From positions 9,169,983 to 9,229,982 of the forward strand of contig NC_087077.1 of NCBI RefSeq assembly GCF_026151205.1: DNA of 60,000 nt, given 5' to 3'. A program made the position numbers and the translations under genes. The DNA is from Bolinopsis microptera. Lineage: Eukaryota; Ctenophora; Tentaculata; Lobata; Bolinopsidae. The notes under the pieces were generated by a model. The model was not told where the DNA came from. It saw only the letters and a list, made by a program, of their open reading frames with translations, and made no database searches. Below, in pieces: positions 46,020 to 55,500 of this stretch (its first letter is position 1; the number at the start of each line of letters is the position of its first letter).

Positions 46020-47141
46020 ATAGTAAAGCCTTTAGGTCCAAAAATATACCCATTATGCTCACGTAAAAACAACTTTAAATCAGTAGGCTGTCACTCTATT
46101 AATGCACCACACCGCTTCCTCCACTGCACTAAAAGTTATACAATAAATTCTTCAATCCTAATTTTGTATCGTGATGGAGACCGGTGTCCATACAAAATTT
46201 TTACTAGGTTGCCGTTTGGTGTGAGCAATAGCGAACAGCACGAACACTCCTTTGCCCCGTCAACCTATATCTAATCTATTTAAAGAGTGACAACCATACT
46301 ACACATTGAATTAGGATTCCTTTAAATATCAAATTGATTTATTGTAAACTTGTTTACTCTGTAATAAATGGCATAAAATTGAATTTTTGTTTAACTGAAT
46401 TTTTGTTTAACTGAGATACAGTCTTTTTTTTAGGAACCTAACTGACCCACACCACTCCTACCTCTTCTCGTCCTTCTCCTCATCATCCTTCTACCCGTCC
46501 TCATCATCCTCCCCCTCCTAACACTGGCCTCCCGTTAGCCCCCCTAAGAAGAAGATCATACTCCTCGCTGGAGATACTTCGAGCGACTGGAAATATAAAA
46601 ACCCGCCAAGGGTAAACAGACAGTTTTCAAAGTCGCTATAAGTATAAAGGGTGGTCGCAAGATTGATGCTGTATTACACTTAATCGAGCAATTTGTGAGA
46701 AACCACCCTGATTTAGAGATTAAGAAACTGTTTGTGTGTGTAGGAACTAACGACATACGATACTGTCAGACTGGCATTATACACCTTAAAAGCCCTCTGC
46801 AGAACTTTATGTCCAAAATTAAATCCTTAGCTCCCTCAGCAAATATCTTTGTCCAGTCCCTTCTCCCTATACCTGCTAACGGTAACCCCAAAGGAGAACA
46901 AAATGTGGTCTCTATGAACAAATTACTCTTTAGTCTTTGTTCCAAATTTAAATTATTTTACCTTGATGTCTTTAGTAGTTTCCTTAGTTCATGGGGCGAC
47001 AGGAACTACCAGTTATTTCCTAAGTATAGTCTAGAATCGAAGAAGTGGGATATTCACGCCAATGCTAGGGGTATGGGTGTGTTAGCAAGACACTATATCT
47101 TTCTCATTTACTCAACATGGTTTAATCCGTTGGGTTACTGA

Positions 47142-48000
47142 GATCGGTATAAGTATGATTCACATTTTTTTAGATAAATTATTTAGATGTAATAAAAAGT
47201 AAATTCTGAGTGATAGATACACCTGGGTAAAACACGACCGTGACATTGCTACACATGGGAATAAAATTAAATGACCAGCAACACTGCATATGAACCGGGA
47301 AGTTAAATTCTGTTGCTCGAAAAGTTTGTGGTAAAAGAAAAGTCTGCTACGTGTCCGTGTTGTCCAAGTTATGTTCACCCATTGGATTATTTGTCAGTTC
47401 ACTAATTGTATATCTGTATATTTTGCTATTTCGTTGGATCTATCAACACGTGTGGATGCAGAAATTTCAACTCTAGATATCATACTAACCTACATAAGTT
47501 TAATTGTCTCGCAGTCTCGTGCGTAAACGAGGATTTGATTAGGAAAACTTATACGGAGGAGATATAGGTCATGAATTAATATGATTATGAATATATTACA
47601 CGCCCTTTCAATTTAGGTAACACGACATCTGTCTGACAGCACTATTTCCTTGTGTTTGAAGTGATATCTCAAATTTGGCACATAGAAACTCGCTCAAACT
47701 TACTATACACAGATTATCCGTCCTCAAACCACCAGTTTCAAGAAAATCGTACAGTAGGATACGAATAAACTATTGTCCGAATAACCTCTTTTCTGAGCCG
47801 GACAGATGTCGCCCAATCAGTTTAATGTGGTTACCGTCTCTAAAGTTGGCACGAGAGTTATTAATCTCCTATCTAATATCTATTCGAAGTCAATCCTGTA
47901 AACTGATACTCCTTTTTTAGTAATTTATACATGTGTTGTCTCCTTCTGATTTCCAGACTATTACCGGTCACGCTAAATTATAATGACATCAATGTGTCTA
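47142..48000. other. Interval downstream of SGNH remnant
   Basis: No clear gene. A frame around 47790-47890 reads SEPDRCRPISLMWLPSLKLA, which vaguely resembles the RPISL block of LINE reverse transcriptases and would fit an ORF2 after the SGNH-bearing ORF1, but no other RT motif is present. Confidence 0.3.
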
Positions 48001-48169
48001 AAGAAATCGGTGGTTCACCTAACCATGTGCTTTCGCGCCACTGCGGGCGCGCTTGTTTTACCGCCGTGAGGCGGGCGCGCGCTACTGCAAGCGCAAGGGC
48101 TCTGGATAGAGCAAATCGGTGGCATCACTCAGTAAACTGCGAGTTTTTAGCGCGTGTCTTGTTGGAATG

Positions 48170-48990
48170 CATCAATCCGTATGCAGATCGGCGAGATGCG
48201 AAGGATTGACATCGTGAATCAATAGCTTGACCATGGCCATTGTTAATGATCTGGCCCGGCGCGCGCTACTTCGTAGCACTTGCCGTCGGGCCCAACATTT
48301 CGAGAAGAAAGCGGCGCGCGCTACTTCGAAGAAATTTAGACGAGTAACATCCGTCAACTAAGTTGATTCACGATGTCAATCCTTCGCAGCTCGGTGAGGC
48401 ACAGTGGTGCATCTCGCCGATCTACCGAAGTGGTTGCGAGAAGCATTATTTGATGCGCGCGCGACCCAGTAGTGCATCGCGCTACAATCAACGAAGTAGC
48501 CCGCGCTGGGTAAGTTCATTGGTTATAATCCACGATGTCAATCCTTCGCAGCTCGGTGTTACTGGGCCGCGCTCAGCCTGTCATTCTGCCGAATCTCTAT
48601 TCATGATAGCCTGAGGTCCTCAAGGTAAAGCTCGGTGAGGCCCAGTTGTGCATCTCGTCCATCTACCGAAGGCGAGAAGAATTATTTGATGCGCGGCGTG
48701 GCTCAGTAGTGCATCGCGCTACATATAACAATAACAATGGCAAATTAAACACCATATTTAGACTTTTAAAAACTTTAATTTAAAATTTGGAAAAATTCCG
48801 TTAATTCAACAAATCTCTCGAGCGCGCGGGGCTAAAATAGTTTAGTTTACTAGACAAATTAATCCGTGTTGTTTGCGGTGCACTTTAATTCAATCTTTCT
48901 GAACGTGATTGAGAGTAGCGCGAGCAATTGACGGATTATAGCCGTCTAAATTTCTTCGAAGTAGCGCGCGCCGCTTTCTTTCCAAAATAT
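48170..48990. repeat. CpG-rich composite repeat with inverted ends
   Basis: A 38-bp perfect inverted pair (AAGAAAGCGGCGCGCGCTAC continuing TTCGAAGAAATTTAGACG) lies at 48305-48342 and, reversed, at about 48944-48981, with similarity continuing outward and inward for about 60 bp. Inside are repeated blocks CACGATGTCAATCCTTCGCA, GTGCATCTCGCC and GACCCAGTAGTGCATCGCGC at 48370, 48530 and 48630-48720; an inverted CACGATGTCAATCCTTCGCA block lies at about 48196-48216. Copies occur at 31691-31747 and 37262-37335. Non-coding. Confidence 0.75.
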
Positions 48991-49251
48991 TAGCCCGAGG
49001 CACGTAACACGTGCTATTAAGTTAAAAATAGCGGGCGCCGGGTTAGTCTATTAACAATGGACAATTAAGCTTTTAGCTTATAAAGCAATTAATCAACAAG
49101 CCAGTATAAGAATGGTTTTTTACTTTACATGTAGCTAATGGAATTTATAGCGAAAGTTTGACAAACGTTGGCGTTTCACATTCGCTATTAATTGTCGTTT
49201 CACTAGCGCGAGCGGGATATAAAAACATAAAAGTATTAATGTGTAGTAGAA

Positions 49252-50434
49252 GACCCCCGAAAATTGACCCCCGACAATAAAATTTAATACAATTAACCCT
49301 GACCATGACCCTGACCCTGACCCTGACCCTGACCCTGACCCTCGACCCTGACCCTGACCACTGACCCTGACCCTGACCCTGACCCTGACCCTGACCCTGA
49401 CCCTGACCCTGACCCTGACCCTGACCCTGACCCTGACCCTGACCCTGACTCAGGACCCTAACCATGACTCTGACGGCCTGACCCAGGACCAGGACCCTGA
49501 CCTTGACGCAGGACCCTGACTCTGACCCGATCAATTGACCCCAATGTAATACTAATTACATGGGGGTCAATCCCAGCAAACCCTACCGACTGGTGTATAT
49601 CTCCAAAAGTAAAATAAATAGAACCTTCCGGTTTTCAACATGACAACAAAATTTCCGTCTCGTAAATTTAAAGTTAGCTCCCCAGGAGCCAAATTTGGGA
49701 CAACTTAGGTTCTGAATTAAACCGAAAAGTTTGATTTTGGGCTAAATAAAAGATCACAGCTTTTAAACTTTGCAAAGTAATGTCGTTGTCATGACTACTA
49801 TGTTGTATGTACTAGGCTAAATGCAGCGTGCGAAAGGTAAACTTGACGTGACGCGCGACGACAAACGTGCTGTTGAAAATCTATCACCTCTAGCGAGCCC
49901 AGCAGGCGGTAAGATTTTCTGGGTAGGCGAGAGAGTTGAGAGTTCATAGTTCAGCTGCAGAAGAAAGCAGTAGGAAGGGGGGGGGGGTGGGGTGAGAAGG
50001 GGGGGGGGGGGGGAAGGTGCAGGGAGGTAGGGGGATGTTTTGCGATATAAGAATTATAATTTCGGCGGAAAATGTATGAAGTTTTAAAAGTCGATTTTGA
50101 GGGTGAAGATCGCGTTTTTACTTACCCATCTAGATCTCCTTTCATGTTGGCAAAATTCTCTACTTTCTTTTGATATTTTAAAATTGAAATTTGACTTGAT
50201 TGGTGGAGAGTTATAGTTTGTCAAAGTGAACGTTTTAAAATGAAAGCGCAAATTCTTTTAAACGCGCGTAGGTTCGGCCTGTCGGGGGGTCAATTGTCGG
50301 GGGGGGGGGGGGGGTCAATTGTCGTACTAAACCCTAGATTTCGCGACAATCGACCGCAGTGTAATAACATAGGGGATCAATTGTCGGGGGCTTAATTGTC
50401 GGGGGGTCAATTGTCGGGAGGTCAATTTTCGCGG
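49252..50434. mobile_element. Element with TCAATTGTCGGGGG terminal repeats
   Basis: The left end contains CGAAAATTGACCCCCGACAA; the right end on the minus strand contains CGAAAATTGACCTCCCGACA. Near the right end the word TCAATTGTCGGGGG is repeated about five times (50290-50430) and one copy runs into an 18-G tract. An internal inverted motif ATTGACCCC ... GGGGTCAAT lies at 49535-49572. The interior holds a CCCTGA array and two further G tracts (49977-50013). No coding region. Exact ends and duplication not established. Confidence 0.6.
49296..49450 (+). repeat. Telomere-like hexamer array (CCCTGA)n
   Basis: About 25 copies of CCCTGA (TCAGGG on the other strand, one base from the animal telomere repeat TTAGGG), with a few interruptions such as CTCGACCCTGA and CCACTGACC; degenerate copies continue to about 49530. 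It lies inside a mobile element, so it is not evidence of a chromosome end. Confidence 0.9.
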
Positions 50435-50769
50435 TACCTAATATAGAGATTCGGCGGAATGACAACCTAGGAGCGCCACCCAGTATAGTAATTAAAGCCC
50501 TAGCCGATGACAATGAAAAATGATATGACACTGTTTTTAAAAATTTAGGAAATCTGACTGATCCTTTATAAATTTAAAACAATCAATAACAATAAGGAGT
50601 CCGAATGCTATGAAATTGGATAAATGGAAAAATAAGAAATGAGTCGCGGTATCACTGTCTCAATATCAACAAATACAATGCTCAATAAATCCGCACAGTA
50701 TGGAATTATCGCAGCACATATGTAAGATCTGCCAGATAAGACGATATCATTTTCATTAATACAAATCAA
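50435..50769. other. 3' flank of the SRCR gene
   Basis: AT-rich and non-coding. On the minus strand it would be the 3' UTR; an AATAAA-like signal cannot be assigned with certainty. Confidence 0.4.
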
Positions 50770-52240
50770 TCAGTCTGAGTCCGTAATCAATGAATCCTGA
50801 TCGCCTGATACACCGAGACCACCATATCGGGATAAAGGCAAATAAGCTACAGATCTTGTCATATTTTCACGGTTCTTCTTTCGTTCGAAGATCAGTGACC
50901 ATGAGAGAACAAAACAAATGATTGCCAAAACCAGGATTACGCACACAAGAAGGACAGTTGTTATTCTCGACGATACGATTTCACAGTTTCCCTCATTGCC
51001 TGTACTCCATCTCCAGTTCTTTCCTAGATGACATTTGCAAGTGTCTCCTTGATCAACAACAGATCCCAGGGGACAGGCAAGGCATGTTAAAGCCCCCTTT
51101 TGACTAACAGTTCCTCGCGAACAATCTTGACATTTTGTGCTGTTCCAAAACGTGCCCGCCTCGCAAATACAATGTTGAGAACCAGTGGTCGAAGTAGTTC
51201 CAGCTGGACAACTCAGACAGGTTGCTGTTAGTTGGTTTTTGTAAGTTCCTGGTAAACATGGCAAACATGATCCACTATTTGGTGGGCCCCAGTTCCATGT
51301 CATACCAGAAGAACAGTTACAGGACCGTGCTCCAGTGATCACAGTAGAACCAGGGGAACATGTCTGACACTCTAATGCTCCCTCCTGGCTAACTGATCCT
51401 TCTGGACAATCCAAACAATCAGTCCCGTTCCAGAACAATCCAGCTGAACAGGAGCACGATACTGCTCCATAAGCAGAGGAGGCAGCAACAGGGCAGTTGA
51501 AACACGAGGTTAGAGTTCCTTCAACAGCTTTGTAAGTGTTTGAAGGGCAAGGTTTGCAGGTTCTATAATTCCGATACATTCCAGGTGGACAGGAAATGAT
51601 GGAACCTGTACATGTCACGATAACATCATTATTATGTGTACATTCATTGGACCCTGAATCGGTAGTATTGTAACTGCACGATGCCCAATATCGTTCTAAA
51701 CAATGGACATCAGCAAGTTTTATCTGATATTTATTCTGGAGTTCTGGCCAAAGTAACCCATACACCCAACCACCTCGTGCATCAAATCCCATCTCCCTAC
51801 AAATAGCGTAAACTTCGTCAGGACCTAAGTGCTCGCCGTCACAAACTGTTCCGCCTTCATAGAGTAGCAATCCTTGTTGCTCTTCTAGAATTATTTCACC
51901 GTGTTGGTCCACCAGACGGAAATCTGCAACTGGAATAAGGAGAATTTATTTGACTAAATAGTCTCATTCTTACTTCTTAGTTCTTAGTTGTAGTTGAAGG
52001 AAAGTAAAAATAATTGAAGCTGTTTTCAATTGTTCTTCGTAACGACTCAGATAAAATAGGCCCACTCAGTTCAGAAATTATCTCAGGAATAATAATTTCT
52101 TATGCTCACATTTTCACTGTAACATTGTGTCATATGCCTCATACCCATTACCCAAACAAACATAATCGTTGCTAAAGTTTACCTGAATATGAGCACTTCA
52201 ATGCAAAAAGTAAAACGATCAGTTCCTTGATAAGCCACAT
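50770..52240 (-). CDS. SRCR and cysteine-rich repeat single-pass membrane protein
   Basis: Two exons, 52183-52240 and 50770-51929, join in phase (TCA G|TT GCA) to 405 aa. Exon 1 encodes a signal peptide, MWLIKELIVLLFALKCSYS. The mature protein begins with a scavenger-receptor cysteine-rich domain (FRLVDQHGEI, GGTVCDGEHLG, VYAICREMGFDARGG), which seems short and degenerate. Then come five or six GCC2/GCC3 (ephrin-receptor-like) cysteine repeats of the form CPPGMYRN, CKPCPSNTYKAVEG, CDCxxGxxxWNxxxC and so on to about residue 330. A transmembrane helix (TTVLLVCVILVLAIICFVLS) is followed by ERKKNR and a cytoplasmic tail of about 40 residues. It is probably a cell-surface receptor or adhesion protein; the ligand is unknown. 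Family members are usually larger, so this may be a reduced paralogue. Confidence 0.9.
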
Positions 52241-52586
52241 CGCGTAAAAAAAAACAAGCAATAATATGCACTGATAAGAGTGCCTCAGCCGGGTGTAGTA
52301 CAGGGACAATATCAAGTTACTCTTTGCTTCACATTAATAATGAAGTACTGATAAAACTTATCACACTTTGTAACTTTTATGTTTTTATATCAAAATAATT
52401 AAATAACGCTTGCACGTTAATTTACTGAAATAAAAACTCGTGTGCTTGAAATTGTAAAATTGCAAATGTAAAAAAATTGTTAGACTTCACGTCTGTAGTT
52501 TGGATCAAAATATAAAACACTCAATTGGAGACAATGTACAAGATCTCATAGCAGAAAACAACTGCCAAGTCAATCCACAATCGCTG

Positions 52587-55500
52587 CTAAGATATAGATG
52601 AGCTACCACTGGAACTATCTGACAGTATATTTTCCTCATCTTCTCTGGGTTTCTCGGAAAATGAGGACAGAAGAGGATGGTTTTTACCCATGGGTAAGTC
52701 TACAGAAGTAGAACGATTATTATCACCCTCTAAACTATTTACAGTAACTGGACCTTCTAAATAGTTCGACTCTTCAAAACCACTTTCGGGAGAAACGAGC
52801 TTGCTGTGATTATTAATAAGGCATCTTGCAAGCCCAGATTCAAAGCGAGGTAGACTTATACTGCCGTCACCGCTCGAACCGGGGATAGTGTCAAGTTGTG
52901 CCAAATTGGAAGGACGGCGCTTTTTTGGCCGCTTTGAGCATTTGGAATCAGTTCGGTTAAAAGCACGTCTTTCAGTTTCACCCGATTGTTTGAGATATTT
53001 TTTAACGGTTGGCAGCTCACATTCTCGGACTAAGTTCGAAATTGATGTGTGCGTTGAATCGCGTGCAGCAGAACTCTGATCACTCTGATCATCACTTCCC
53101 TTCTGCTCTGGATTTCCTTCTATCAGAAAGGAGGTTTGTCTTGAAAGAGACGATCGTCTTGAAGAATTGTTTAAATTGGGTTGGGGTGAGGTATTCAAAG
53201 CTTGACTTGTACTTGAGAGTGATCTCTCTCGTCTCATATTTTCCAGTATTTTCCTCGTTCTATCTGACACGTGTTGTTCCAAGGAAGCCTGTTCGTTCAG
53301 CCGATCACTTAAGTTCCTCAACTTACTAGATCGAGACAGTTTTGTATCGTGCCCATTACTGGTTAGACCGTGTCCGTTACTGATAACACCATTCCCCGAG
53401 ACTGGCCGCTTTGGCGTGTGAAGTTCTTGTAAGGCCCTTAGTTTAGCCACGGCTTCCTCGTTTTCGTTAGTCTTAGCTATGATGCTGTTCTTTAGACAGC
53501 TTATCGTGGTTTCCAAACGATGGATTTTCTGTTTTGTAGCCTACAATAATGAGATTAGTGAAGCTTTCTGATAATAATTATCATTTTAAAGTATGACTAT
53601 TTCCGAAACTGCTTCGGTGATTACTGAGCAGTATACGTGAATCTAGAAAAAACGTTCAACTTTAAACAGAGGCACATATTAGGTGCGGTAAAAAATCGAA
53701 ATTATGCGGTACCGCACCCGACTATAAAGGTAAAATGTGCGGTAAGGTGCGGTAAATTTTTACCAATTATGCGGCAAATGTGCGACGATTTTTTCGAAAT
53801 TTGTGCGGGAATTGTGCGGTTTTCTTTTGCATTTTCTGAAGGACTTTGGAAATTCTAAACGTATAACCGCCGCTCTAATCAAAAATAGGTCTGTTTATGT
53901 GTTACTGAGGGTGTAGTTCTTTACTAAGACCATGATTGAACCTATATTGAGATTCAGTTATCTGAGAACAGTGACTTGATCTGGTAGAGATCAGGAGACA
54001 GTTATTTGAAGACGCCTCTTGAGTCTTGATAGAGTCGATCAGATCCGATGCCTGATCGCAAATATGTGACACGCTTGTTGGCATTGATCGTCAGTACTTG
54101 TAAACCATTTGATCCAAGATCCATTAAGCCCACTATAAAGCCAACGCTACAACGAATAGAGCTCATTACCCGATAAAAAGGGCTGCAGGTATGATCGAAG
54201 TACGGTAACGACGAGGGTTCCATAACGGCCTGGGTCACGGTCCCGAAAGGGCCTGGGTAACGGTCCCGAAAGGGCCTGGGTCATGGTCCCGAAAGGGCCT
54301 GGGTCACGTGGTAACCGGGTCACGTGGCCTATGCATGAGTTCCAAAAGGGCCTGGGTCACGGTCCCGAAAGGGCCTGGGTCAGGGTCCCGAAAGGGCCTG
54401 GGTCACGTGGTAACTGGGTCACGTGGCCTAGGTATGAGTTCCAAAAGGGCCTGGGTCACGGTCCCGAAAGGGCCTCAGTCACGGTCCTAAAAGGGCCTGA
54501 GTCACGGTCCTAAAAGGGCCCGACTTTTAACATATTTTGGTTTTTACACTCGAAAATCTTAACGCGAAAATTTCAAAATTATGCGAAATTACGCGGAAAA
54601 TGCTAGATTATGCGGAAATATGCAGAAAATTACAAAATGTGCGGGAGTGTGCGGAAATCAATAAATTATGCGGAAATGTGCGGAAAACGGTAAATTGTGC
54701 GATCCCGCACCCATCGCACCTAATATGTGCCCCTGACTTTAAACGTACCATGCTGTCGAAGCTTTTCAGTTCTTGAAGAACAGTCTTGAGTCCATCAAGT
54801 TGCCTGGATTGCAGTTGTTGCACTTGTTGCAAGTTTACTCTGCTGTCATTCCTGTTATCGCGGAAGCTATTACGGCCACCACTCATGTTGCTGCGTCTGT
54901 CACCATGATCAGAACTGAAAGTTTGTGCTTGTAGTAGGTACGGTTATATTACACTGGATAACTGTAGACATAAAGTTGAAGAAGATGGTACCTTTGGACT
55001 AAAGGGATTGGGAAGGGATAATACAAGGGGTTATACAATATGTTCTTCCGTTTCTCCTTCCCCTCTTTTTACAAATTATGTTTATCAGAAGCGACTCATT
55101 CTGAGTAAAAGTACCTTTCATGAACGAACCTGGTTTTATTGGGATCAACGTTTCCTCGGAGGGTTTTCTTGAGAAGGGAGTCAGAGCCGTTAGTTTTAAC
55201 TGAACCTGATGAGTTCTCCTTCAGAGCGGAGCTCATCTTCCTATTGGATGATATCCGGAGCTGAGCCTGATATTCCAGCTGCTTTCTAGCTTCTGGGTAA
55301 TCCACCAGTGCCTGTAATAATTAGTAACATAACATTAATTAAATAAAAATAACATTAATTAAATAAAAATAACATTAATTAAATAAAAATAACATTAATT
55401 TAATGAAAATAACATTAATTAAATAAAAATAACATTAATTAAATAAAAAATAACATTAATTAAATAAAAAACATTAATTGAATAGAAATAACATTGATAA

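Larger units (their letters stand above)
43142..47141 (+). pseudogene. Decayed retroelement-type ORF with AlkB-like and SGNH-like domains
   Basis: Pieces in several frames on one strand. 43142-43351: PPKSRKNHILSLINDNEEDF, an acidic N-terminal leader whose start is GTG. 43400-43869: an AlkB-type 2-oxoglutarate/Fe(II) oxygenase fold, seen as TLWLSPRNDSYKYRRVVN, LNYHDDNKPLIDQ (His-x-Asp iron motif), TVSFGAARTLDF and LLHRIPPGG with the distal His. After removal of the inserted element (43908-46024) the frame continues as KVAIV-KPLGPKIYPLCSRK. 46550-47141: an SGNH/GDSL esterase-like domain with ILLAGDTSSDW (block I, Ser replaced), FVCVGTNDI (block III) and WDIHANARGMGVLARHY (block V His). Stops and frameshifts show it is dead. 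SGNH domains are known from CR1-type ORF1 proteins; AlkB beside SGNH on one element is the unusual point. Confidence 0.65.

Noticed and set aside
47760-47890. RPISL-like block suggesting an RT ORF2
   Set aside because: Only one short block; none of the other RT motifs (PQG, YADD) is visible downstream.
49296-49450. Chromosome-end telomere
   Set aside because: The hexamer is TCAGGG, is internal to a mobile element, and host genes continue on both sides.
49145-49534. GQGQGQ-rich 129-codon frame
   Set aside because: It is the CCCTGA hexamer array read on the minus strand.
54283-54513. Gly/Arg-rich frames across the 54.3-kb region
   Set aside because: They follow the 23-bp VNTR inside the hAT element and are open in more than one frame.
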